Origin: a virus
Length of the DNA stretch: 33,959 bases
Virus record (IMG/VR): IMGVR_UViG_3300003690_000049
Coordinates: 1-33,959 of that record
Reading direction: 5' to 3' (one strand)
Shown here: positions 29,020 through 33,959 of the stretch, one piece after another
How the letters are laid out: the number at the start of each line of letters is the position of its first letter
Numbering within the stretch: position 1 is the first letter of the stretch
Program-made: the position numbers and the translations under genes
Notes under the pieces: model-generated
Seen by the model: only the letters and a program-made list of their open reading frames with translations
Databases searched by the model: none
Told to the model about the DNA's origin: nothing

Positions 29020-29458
29020 CGTACAGCGCCAGCCATGGCGCTACGACGACGCCCTCGCCCAGCCCGGCCAAGCGCTCAGCGCCCAAGAGCTAGCCCACCT
29101 CAAGGCGCTGGCCAACGGCAACGCCCCCAGCGCCATCACCGCCATTAACGGCACCAGCCGCGCCCAACAGCAGCAGCTCGAAAGCACCCTGCGGGCCAAG
29201 CTCGGCGCTGTTTCAAAGCCCCATATCATCACCCGCGCCTTTGTGCTGGGGGTGCTAGTGCCCCGTGCGCTGTGCCTGCTGCTCGCTGCGCTCAGCATCA
29301 ACGCCAGCCCCGGCGATCTAACCGCCACCCGCGCCCCGCGCCCCTCACGCAGCCCCGTTAGCTCGCAACGCAACGTGCGCAGCCACCGCGCCATAGCCGA
29401 CGCCTACGCACTGCCCAGCATCACCCTACAGGTCAAAAAACAGGGGGAACTCAGCTGA
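28982..29458 (+). CDS. LuxR/GerE-type HTH protein
   Basis: Up to 158 residues from ATG 28982; a GTG at 29011, overlapping the upstream stop, with GGTGG before it, would give 148. Residues about 30-95 (ALSAQELAHLKALANGNAPSAI, GTSRAQQQQLESTLRAKLGAVSKPHIITRAFVLGVL) follow the LuxR C-terminal HTH pattern: helix, turn, recognition helix, then AxxxGxL. A hydrophobic stretch (VPRALCLLLAALSI) and an Arg-rich tail follow. No sensor domain. Probably a transcription regulator of the phage. Confidence 0.55.
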   Translation: MKSASPTVAAVANVQRQPWRYDDALAQPGQALSAQELAHLKALANGNAPSAITAINGTSRAQQQQLESTLRAKLGAVSKPHIITRAFVLGVLVPRALCLLLAALSINASPGDLTATRAPRPSRSPVSSQRNVRSHRAIADAYALPSITLQVKKQGELS

Positions 29459-29622
29459 TGAAACCGCACATCGTCACAGGCCCACGGCGTCGGCACTGCC
29501 GCTGCCGCGTCTGTCGCGGGCGGCAAGTCAAAGCGAATCACCGCTCGGAATTTTGTTTTGAAAACCCAAACTACGGCGAACAAGAAGAACGCCGGTTAAT
29601 GGCCTACGGGGTGATGGCATGA
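29458..29622 (+). CDS. Small Cys-rich, basic protein
   Basis: 54 residues. ATG overlaps the previous TGA (TGATG) and the end overlaps the next ATG. HCRCRVCRGRQVKANHRSEFC offers three closely spaced Cys and one more Cys/His that could bind zinc. Arg-rich, probably nucleic-acid binding. Unknown family. Confidence 0.55.
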   Translation: MKPHIVTGPRRRHCRCRVCRGRQVKANHRSEFCFENPNYGEQEERRLMAYGVMA

Positions 29623-30134
29623 AGATTATGGCGACCGACCTACCGCTAAAACACTGGCAGCGCATCGCAGAGCAAAACGGCATTCAGCGCAGAACGTTTC
29701 TCTATCGCCTGAAAACCATGGACGCGAAAAAAGCCGCCACCAAGCCACTCAAAAAAGGCGGCATAAAGCCCAGCGCCACAAGCCTACGCCAAAAGAGCCT
29801 AGCCGCCGGGCTAGATGAATGCGCCCTAAGCCGCTACCGCCGCGAACACCCCGAAAGCCAGCTAAGCGACGAAGCCGCTTTAGCCTTTCTGCAAGCGCGC
29901 AAAGCCAAACTGCAAAACACCATACGCGAACGCGCCCTTGCAGCAGGGCTAAGCCCCCAGCTGGTGTACAGCCGCATTAGCCGCAACTGGCCGCTAGATA
30001 AAGCGCTCAACACCCCAGCAATGCCCACTAGCCACGCGGCCCGCATCGGTGGCAAAGCCCGCGCCCAGCAAAAGCGCGAACGCCGCCAACAGCGGCTCCA
30101 ACAGGTAGCGTTAAATAACGCTAGCACGCAATAA
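29619..30134 (+). CDS. Basic protein of three HTH-like repeats
   Basis: 171 residues (or 168 from ATG 29628). Three degenerate units of about 40-45 residues: LPLKHWQRIAEQNGIQRRTFLYRLK; SLRQKSLAAGLDECALSRYRREHPESQLSDEAA; TIRERALAAGLSPQLVYSRISRNWPLDKALNTP. Each has the form of a short HTH of the type R-x-x-G-x-x-R-x-W-x-x-x-x-A-L found in phage DNA-binding proteins and nuclease tails. C-terminus very basic. Its last codons and TAA lie in the dispersed 26-bp element. Confidence 0.6.
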   Translation: MKIMATDLPLKHWQRIAEQNGIQRRTFLYRLKTMDAKKAATKPLKKGGIKPSATSLRQKSLAAGLDECALSRYRREHPESQLSDEAALAFLQARKAKLQNTIRERALAAGLSPQLVYSRISRNWPLDKALNTPAMPTSHAARIGGKARAQQKRERRQQRLQQVALNNASTQ

Positions 30135-30138
30135 CGCA
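30106..30138 (+). repeat. Dispersed boundary element, copy 2
   Basis: TAGCGTTA-AA-TAACGCTA (30106-30123) is a perfect inverted repeat, running into GCACGCAATAACGCA. The 26-bp core (30113-30138) matches the copy at 24178-24203 on the other strand at 25 positions and the copy at 31461-31486 at 25. It provides stop codons in more than one frame and precedes rdgC. Confidence 0.7.
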
Positions 30139-30165
30139 AACAAAACCGACACAGGAAGCCCCGCC

Positions 30166-31323
30166 ATGTTTTTCAAAAGCGCCAACGTCTACCGCTTACA
30201 CGACGCCCCCGAACACACCGCCGAAACCCTCAACGACATGCTAAAAGGCGATGCCGCTAAACCGCTGGGCAATGCCGACGCCAAGCGCCACGGCTGGACA
30301 CCGCCCGCCAGCCGCAACGCAGAGCTATTCATGCACGAAGTGCAGGGCCACCGCCTGTTTAGCATGCTCAAACAAGAGCGCCTACTACCCGGCAGCGTGA
30401 TTAAAGACGCGGTAGAGGAACAGGTAGAAGCGCTAGAAGAGGAGGAAGGCCGCTTTCTCACGCGCAAAGAAAAGACCGCGATCAAAGAACAGGTAACAGA
30501 AGCCCTACTGCCCCGCGCCTTTGTTAAAACCACCAAAGTCTTTGCATGGTGGGACGTAAAGCGCGGGCGCATCACCGTCAACAGCGCCAGCCGCTCGGTG
30601 TGCGAGGATCTATTAGACCTGCTACGCGAAACCCTGGGCAGCCTCAAAGCCACCCCGCACAGCACCCAAACGCTACCCGTACGCGCCATGACCACATGGC
30701 TAAACGACAAACCCAGCCGCCCCGCCAACCTAGCGCTTGGCGACGTGATCACCCTCAAAGATAAAGGCGATGACGGCGTATGGCGTGGCCGTCAGATCGA
30801 CCCGGACAGCGACGAAATACAGCAAATGCTTGAAACCGGACGGCAAGCGGTAGAACTGGCGATGACCGTCAACGACAACGTTTCATTCACCCTCAACGAC
30901 GGCCTAACCCTCAAAAGCCTGCGCTTTGGTGACAAGCTCATAGAAGAAGCGGATGCCGCCGACGACGGCGACGACGCCACCGCCCGCCTAGAAACCGACT
31001 TCTACCTAATGGCCAACGCCCTAGCCGAAGCGATCGACAGCCTAACCGCCATGATGGGCGGCGAAACCGAGCGCGCCGCTCCCGTATCGCTCGATGAACC
31101 CGGCACCGGCACCCACCCCGGCGAACAGATCGGCGGCTTTGAGAACGGCTTTGAACAAGAAGAGCCGTTATTGAAAGAGGCCATCGAGCTAGCCAAAACG
31201 AACAACTGTGACACGTTCACGGTTACGAAATTGCAGCGGCATTTCAAAATTGCCTACGACCGTGCCCAGCAGCTGCAAGCGCGACTAGAAAACGCCAACC
31301 CTCGCGGGCTACCTACCCCATGA
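30166..31323 (+). CDS. rdgC: RdgC with C-terminal FtsK-gamma-like winged helix
   Basis: 385 residues; E. coli RdgC has 303. Residues 1-300 are clear RdgC: FFKSANVYRL, GWTPPASRNAE, LPGSVIKDAVEEQVEALE, LLPRAFVKTTKVFAWWD, LDLLRETLGSLKATP, DFYLMANALAEAI. RdgC forms a DNA-encircling ring dimer and restrains RecA. Residues about 305-332 are an acidic/Gly linker, and 333-381 (EPLLKEAIELAKTNN, FTVTKLQRHFKIAYDRAQQL) match the gamma domain of FtsK, compare DPLFDQAV and VQRQFRIGYNRAAR, which reads KOPS sequences. So a RecA regulator seems fused to a sequence-reading wHTH. RBS AGGAAG upstream; overlaps the next ATG. Confidence 0.9.
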   Translation: MFFKSANVYRLHDAPEHTAETLNDMLKGDAAKPLGNADAKRHGWTPPASRNAELFMHEVQGHRLFSMLKQERLLPGSVIKDAVEEQVEALEEEEGRFLTRKEKTAIKEQVTEALLPRAFVKTTKVFAWWDVKRGRITVNSASRSVCEDLLDLLRETLGSLKATPHSTQTLPVRAMTTWLNDKPSRPANLALGDVITLKDKGDDGVWRGRQIDPDSDEIQQMLETGRQAVELAMTVNDNVSFTLNDGLTLKSLRFGDKLIEEADAADDGDDATARLETDFYLMANALAEAIDSLTAMMGGETERAAPVSLDEPGTGTHPGEQIGGFENGFEQEEPLLKEAIELAKTNNCDTFTVTKLQRHFKIAYDRAQQLQARLENANPRGLPTP

Positions 31324-31472
31324 ACACCGCCACCAACTACCGCTGCTACAACCCCAAATGCAACCAGGGCAACACCCCCGGCTGGATGCTAGGCGCTAAC
31401 GCCATTTGCCCCAAGTGCGGCCACTGGCTCACCCGCCAGCCCAACGATAACGCCAGCGTTAAAAAACGCTAG
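31320..31472 (+). CDS. Small zinc-ribbon protein
   Basis: 50 residues, ATG overlapping the rdgC stop (ATGA). Two Cys pairs, RCYNPKC and ICPKCGHW, separated by 18 residues, form a zinc ribbon. Its end (ASVKKR-stop) is coded by the dispersed element. Function unknown; such proteins often bind nucleic acid or act as adaptors. Confidence 0.65.
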   Translation: MNTATNYRCYNPKCNQGNTPGWMLGANAICPKCGHWLTRQPNDNASVKKR

Positions 31473-31486
31473 CACGCAATAACGCA
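31455..31486 (+). repeat. Dispersed boundary element, copy 3
   Basis: AGCGTT-AAAA-AACGCT hairpin (31455-31470) followed by AGCACGCAATAACGCA. Overlaps the stop of the zinc-ribbon gene and stands before the gene at 31499. Confidence 0.7.
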
Positions 31487-31498
31487 AAGGCTATCCCC

Positions 31499-31855
31499 AT
31501 GAGAATCGACCACCACTACGCCCGCGAAAAACTAACGCTGCTCCTACGTGATTTAGACAGCTATAACGGCGATGAATTTTGGCGGCAAATGAGCCGCATA
31601 GCCCACGGGGCCACCGACCACCCAAGCGCCGAAGCCCTACTACTAGAACGCGACGCGCTGGCGGCTGATCGTGCGGATCTCATCAAAGAGCTAGTGCCCT
31701 GCCAGAACGTGCTCCACCAGCTAGCACACGTAGGGCAATGCACCCCGCAATATGCCAACGATGCCCGCGACGTACTGCAGCGTGTGACGGGTGGGAACGC
31801 GCCCACCTTTGAAGACCACCGGAAAACCGAGGCCACCCCATGCCCACCCCGCTAA
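31499..31855 (+). CDS. Hypothetical helical phage protein
   Basis: 118 residues, MRIDHHYAREKLTLLLRDLDSYNGDEFWRQMSRIAHG, then a central helix rich in Ala/Leu/Asp (EALLLERDALAADRADLIKEL) and C-terminal PCQNVLHQLAHVGQC. Acidic, soluble. Likely coiled coil at 45-70. No known family seen. Overlaps the next small gene by 16 bp. Confidence 0.55.
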   Translation: MRIDHHYAREKLTLLLRDLDSYNGDEFWRQMSRIAHGATDHPSAEALLLERDALAADRADLIKELVPCQNVLHQLAHVGQCTPQYANDARDVLQRVTGGNAPTFEDHRKTEATPCPPR

Positions 31856-31971
31856 TGCTACTGATCGGGCTAGCCGCTGCCGCCATCGCCTACGCCGGGT
31901 GGCGGTGCAAACGCGAAATGGAACAGCTCGACCACAACGGCGACCCCATCGACCAGGACGAACAGCCATGA
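31840..31971 (+). CDS. Small single-pass membrane protein
   Basis: 43 residues: hydrophobic PLMLLIGLAAAAIAYAGW (4-21), then a basic turn (RCKREM) and an acidic tail ending DQDEQP. N-out/C-in topology likely. ATG is inside the 3' end of the previous gene; its TGA overlaps the next ATG. Unknown function. Confidence 0.5.
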   Translation: MPTPLMLLIGLAAAAIAYAGWRCKREMEQLDHNGDPIDQDEQP

Positions 31972-32213
31972 TCATCGACCACCGCGCCAAAAACGCCCAG
32001 CGCATTCCCTGCAAAGAGTTTCGCGGTGAATGCCGCATGTGCCAAAGCGGGTTTATTGCCCGCAGCGGGGTATGCTCGGGCGTCAACCCTGACACCGCCA
32101 GCCCGCCCGACTGCCTGCGGGACGAACTGCCAGAACACCTCTGCCAGCCCAACGGCCTACCGCTGGGATGGGGTAAATTCACGCAGGACAGCGCCAGCGA
32201 GGCCAGCCAATGA
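31968..32213 (+). CDS. Cys-rich hypothetical protein
   Basis: 81 residues with six Cys: IPCKEF, ECRMCQSGF, GVCSGV, PDCLRD, HLCQPNG. The spacing allows one zinc site (C-x8-C-x2-C ... C). No signal peptide, so probably cytoplasmic. Overlaps both neighbours by 4 bp, so co-translated in the rightward operon. Confidence 0.55.
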   Translation: MIIDHRAKNAQRIPCKEFRGECRMCQSGFIARSGVCSGVNPDTASPPDCLRDELPEHLCQPNGLPLGWGKFTQDSASEASQ

Positions 32214-32638
32214 GCGCCACATTCTGCACGTCCGAAAATCGAACGCACAAAAGCGACGACGAAAAACGTTGCCACCTAGCAGCACCAACCCAAGCCATTG
32301 ATTTTAAAAGGTGGCACGAAATTCGTGCTACCGAAAAACAGACGTATCTTATTGATATTAAGAGATTGTCCGAAATCCGGACAAACGCATCAATAGGCTA
32401 TGTTACTGATTTAATTAGATTGGACGTATTGCGTCCAAACAAACTATCGATGCAACCCATTGATAATAAAAGCGAGTCCGAAATTCGGACTCGCTTCAAA
32501 ACACCCTTACGCCAACGTAATGCACCATTGACCCCAACCCGCCCTAGCGCTACTCTGCCCGAAGTCGCTGCAAAATCAGCGACCGGGTTTAGCAGCTCAA
32601 CGGACATTGGCGCACAAGCGCCCCCAATCATCGTGTAG
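32210..32638 (+). CDS. Ash-like leader ORF carrying a hairpin repeat array
   Basis: 142 residues. ATGA overlap at the start. Residues about 30-95 consist of four 18-residue units of form IDxKRxxEIR (DFKRWHEIRA, DIKRLSEIRT, DLIRLDVLRP, DNKSESEIRT), each corresponding to one 54-bp DNA unit. The C-terminus FSSSTDIGAQAPPIIV resembles the ends of Ash/Icd-type ORFs that precede c4 RNAs in enterobacterial prophages. The first codons and the central part are much more AT-rich than neighbours. Because the DNA structure is so regular, the protein may be a by-product of, or a passenger on, a structured RNA. Function unknown. Confidence 0.5.
   Translation: MSATFCTSENRTHKSDDEKRCHLAAPTQAIDFKRWHEIRATEKQTYLIDIKRLSEIRTNASIGYVTDLIRLDVLRPNKLSMQPIDNKSESEIRTRFKTPLRQRNAPLTPTRPSATLPEVAAKSATGFSSSTDIGAQAPPIIV
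32297..32496 (+). repeat. 54-bp-period array of four covarying hairpins
   Basis: Units begin at 32297, 32351, 32405 and 32459, spacing exactly 54. Each begins with an AT-rich box (ATTGATTTTAAAAG, ATTGATATTAAGAG, ACTGATTTAATTAG, ATTGATAATAAAAG) followed by a hairpin: 32310-32332 (GGTGGCACGAA/TTCGTGCTACC), 32366-32384 (TTGTCCG/CGGACAA), 32420-32438 (TTGGACG/CGTCCAA), 32470-32496 (AAGCGAGTCCGAA/TTCGGACTCGCTT). Stem sequences differ between units but pairing is kept. On the minus strand, units 1 and 4 contain matches to the IHF consensus WATCAANNNNTTR (32291-32303, 32453-32465). Confidence 0.9.
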
Positions 32639-32649
32639 GCGCTATTTTT

Positions 32650-32750
32650 GTGCCCGCGTGATGCACTATGGCGGGCCGTGCGCGGGGCGCTTCGGCGCGC
32701 CGGGTTTCCAATGTCCCCGGTCTGCTAACCCGCGTACGGTTCGCCTCCAT
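32650..32750 (+). ncRNA. c4-type antisense RNA (P1/P7 immI-like), approximate limits
   Basis: Leader of the ORF6N gene. It folds into CCCGC...GCGGG (32653-32675), GCGC-TTCG-GCGC with a C(UUCG)G tetraloop (32687-32698) and CCGGG...CCCGG (32700-32720). TGGCGGGCCGTGCG and GGTCTGCTAACCCGCGTACGG correspond to what I remember of c4 RNAs. Two segments are complementary to sites before the antirepressor: CTGCTAA (32722) to TTAGCAG (32754), and GTTCGCCT (32739) to AGGCGAAC (32765). In P1, c4 blocks translation of icd/ant. Ends are not determined. Confidence 0.65.
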
Positions 32751-32753
32751 CGT

Positions 32754-32797
32754 TTAGCAGCGGTAGGCGAACTCCAACAGACTTGGAGAATCGCAAC
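32754..32797 (+). promoter_or_regulatory. Antirepressor translation control region
   Basis: Contains TTAGCAG (32754-32760) and AGGCGAAC (32765-32772), complementary to the c4-like RNA, then a hairpin CTCCAA-CAGAC-TTGGAG (32772-32788) whose 3' arm is the ribosome binding site GGAG, 9 nt before ATG 32798. Translation of the antirepressor is likely controlled by exposure of this arm. Confidence 0.6.
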
Positions 32798-33580
32798 ATG
32801 AAAACACCCACCATTTCAGTTTCTGGCGTTACCCTTCCCTATATCGAGTATCAGCAGCAGCCTGTTGTCACTTTTGCCATGATCGACGGCGTACATTCAA
32901 AGTCTAAAGCAACAGCACGGCGCTCTTTTCAGCGCAACAAAAAGCATTTTATTGAGGGTGAAGACTTCTATGCCCTTGATTCTGAAAGGTTGGGACAAAT
33001 TGTCACTACCTATCCTGACCTGTTTCCGGCGGCTACTACACGCCTAACGCTCTTCACCGAAACCGGCTACCTCATGTTGGTCAAATCGTTTACCGACGAC
33101 CTCGCTTGGCAAGTGCAGCGCCAGCTCGTCAAAAGCTATTTCCGCGTAAAAGGGGCGATGCAGCCCACCGCCGCCGAACCCATCCCCGCGCCCATCGACC
33201 ACCGCCAGCGGGAACAGCTTACCAACGCCGCTAACGCCGTGTTTCGCAATTTCGGCGGCATGCGCCAAAGCGCCACCGGCTGGTTTTATAACGGCGTACG
33301 CACCGACTACTGCCTAAAACGCATCGAAGATCTAAGCCAAGACGACTTCCCGGCAGTCATGAACCGCCTACAAGCCCTACGTAACAACGTGCGCCAATAC
33401 GAAGATTTCCGGCACGATATCCAGCAGTCGTTTTTTAAAGAGGTCGTCGGCGAAGGCCACCCGTACACGGCCTGGGTCAGCAAGCTAGCCGGTGGCCAAC
33501 ACCACATCGGTAAGCGCCCAGACTGGAAAGCGATAGCCAAACAAGTGCTAATCCACAACGGTTTACTCACCAAACAGTAA
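32798..33580 (+). CDS. ORF6N-domain protein, candidate antirepressor (Ant-like)
   Basis: 260 residues from ATG 32798; a TTG five codons earlier lies in the ribosome site and is not used. ORF6N domain at about 8-110: LPYIEYQQQPVVTFAMIDGVH, TARRSFQRNKKHFIEGEDFYAL, TLFTETGYLMLVKSFTDDLAWQVQRQLVKSYFRV. A C-terminal domain (QREQLTNAANAVF, LSQDDFPAVMNRLQALR) resembles antirepressor C-terminal parts. With the c4-like leader this reproduces the P1 c4-ant arrangement: protein made when c4 repression fails inactivates the repressor. Codon use returns to the phage norm here. Followed by a terminator. Confidence 0.8.
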   Translation: MKTPTISVSGVTLPYIEYQQQPVVTFAMIDGVHSKSKATARRSFQRNKKHFIEGEDFYALDSERLGQIVTTYPDLFPAATTRLTLFTETGYLMLVKSFTDDLAWQVQRQLVKSYFRVKGAMQPTAAEPIPAPIDHRQREQLTNAANAVFRNFGGMRQSATGWFYNGVRTDYCLKRIEDLSQDDFPAVMNRLQALRNNVRQYEDFRHDIQQSFFKEVVGEGHPYTAWVSKLAGGQHHIGKRPDWKAIAKQVLIHNGLLTKQ

Positions 33581-33605
33581 GCCCACCCGCGCCAGCAGCA
33601 CCCCA

Positions 33606-33629
33606 AGCCCGCCACCGTGCGGGCTTTTT
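33606..33629 (+). terminator. Rho-independent terminator after the antirepressor gene
   Basis: AGCCCGC-CACCGT-GCGGGCT (33606-33625) followed by TTTT; ends the rightward c4/antirepressor transcript. Confidence 0.85.
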
Positions 33630-33644
33630 GCTGCCTGAACGCCT

Positions 33645-33677
33645 GCGTTATAAAACGCTAGAACGCTAGCGTTATAA
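33645..33677 (+). repeat. Degenerate boundary element upstream of last gene
   Basis: GCGTTATAAAACGCTAG followed by AACGCTAGCGTTATAAAA: contains the perfect palindrome AACGCTAGCGTT (33662-33673), the core of the dispersed element in full symmetric form. Confidence 0.55.
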
Positions 33678-33706
33678 AAACAGGTGGATTTTCTCTTGCT
33701 TGTCCC

Positions 33707-33735
33707 TTGCAATATAGCTCCATTGGAGCTATATT
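33707..33735 (+). promoter_or_regulatory. Promoter with a 25-bp palindromic operator in its spacer
   Basis: TTGCAA (33707-33712), 17 bp, TATATT (33730-33735) is a good sigma70 promoter. A palindrome with 12-bp arms, AATATAGCTCCA / TGGAGCTATATT, around one central T spans 33711-33735, filling the spacer and -10 box. A strong repressor operator is the simplest reading. Transcribes the gene at 33787. Confidence 0.75.
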
Positions 33736-33786
33736 AAACACATCAGGACGGCACACCGCCAGCCCTGAACCTATAAGGAGACGACC

Positions 33787-33959
33787 ATGAACAAGCAAGC
33801 CCTTTTCACCAACGCCCACCGCATCGCTCGCAGCTTCGCCGCTGCCGTTGGTAACTACATGGTGGCCTTCAAGCTAGCCCTCAAACAAGCATGGAGCGAC
33901 TTAAAAATGACCGTTACCTTTGGCATCGCGCAAAACAATACCCGCTTCGTTGAAGCAGA
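33787..33959 (+). CDS. Start of a further phage gene (cut by window edge)
   Basis: 57 codons are visible from ATG 33787, with AAGGAGA 7 nt upstream. The start NKQALFTNAHRIARSFAAAVGNYM and VAFKLALKQAWSDLKM is helical, basic-amphipathic, a style seen at the N-terminus of small phage and plasmid proteins with an AxxxKxxWxxxK motif. The rest is outside the window, so no function is assigned. Driven by the palindromic promoter just upstream. Confidence 0.7.
   Translation, partial: MNKQALFTNAHRIARSFAAAVGNYMVAFKLALKQAWSDLKMTVTFGIAQNNTRFVEA

Noticed and set aside
32297-32496. CRISPR array
   Set aside because: Period is exact, but the repeated part is only loosely similar, the hairpin stems vary, and no spacers of unrelated sequence or cas genes are seen.
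32297-32638. Type III toxin-antitoxin RNA repeats
   Set aside because: Tandem structured repeats fit in part, but no ToxN-like endoribonuclease follows; the next gene is an ORF6N antirepressor.
32750-32798. An icd-type cell-division inhibitor gene between leader and antirepressor
   Set aside because: No open frame of useful length starts in the short leader.
1-33959. tRNA or rRNA genes
   Set aside because: I saw no cloverleaf with conserved T-arm sequence in the intergenic regions; coding density leaves little room.

Overview
The window is most of a temperate, lambda-like siphophage (prophage or virion genome) of a moderately GC-rich gammaproteobacterium. A Halomonas-type marine host is my guess from sequence style, not something shown here. 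The order of the leftward genes is the lambda order: Nu1-A-W-B-C-D-E-FII-Z-U-V-G/GT-H (terminase, connector, portal, protease/scaffold, decoration, capsid, joiner, tail genes, frameshifted chaperone, tape measure).

Layout. (1) Positions 1-3189, minus strand: a diversity-generating retroelement (DGR). It has a tail-fibre target gene with a 111-bp variable repeat, an avd gene, a 111-bp template repeat and the N-terminal part of a reverse transcriptase cut by the window edge. VR and TR differ at 11 positions, all adenines in the template strand. (2) 3186-20531, minus: tail, head and packaging genes, with a textbook -1 frameshift site in the tail chaperone and a probable moron (membrane protein with its own terminator) between chaperone and tape measure. 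(3) 20532-20773: likely cos region. (4) 20774-22075, minus: Rz1-like, Rz, SAR endolysin and holin. (5) 22100-24781: a terminator in front of holin, tyrosine integrase, small accessory genes and a Q-like antiterminator. (6) 24784-27833, minus: a tightly overlapping early operon (DUF1064 nuclease-like, Tat-signal protein, replication-type protein, PAPS-reductase-like PP-loop protein, Cro-like protein). (7) 27834-28755: immunity region with a CI-like repressor on the plus strand. (8) 28756-32638, plus: small DNA-binding or zinc-binding proteins, an RdgC with an FtsK-gamma-like C-terminal domain, and an ORF carrying a 54-bp-period array of covarying hairpins. (9) 32640-33580, plus: a P1/P7-like c4 antisense-RNA leader and an ORF6N-type antirepressor candidate. 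(10) 33581-33959: terminator, repeats, a promoter whose spacer is a 25-bp palindrome, and the start of one more gene.

How the parts may work together. The repressor keeps the LexA/CI fold pattern but lacks the catalytic Ser and Lys, so induction probably does not use RecA cleavage. The c4-like RNA plus ORF6N protein at the other end of the rightward operon is the natural alternative switch. Late genes probably follow a lambda-like Q / promoter / terminator / lysis-gene arrangement. A dispersed 26-bp element (three near-identical copies and three partial ones) sits at gene boundaries in both arms, always in the same orientation relative to transcription.

Most interesting unexplained structures: the 54-bp hairpin array, the dispersed boundary element, the RdgC-FtsK-gamma fusion, and the combination of an uncleavable repressor with a c4/antirepressor locus.
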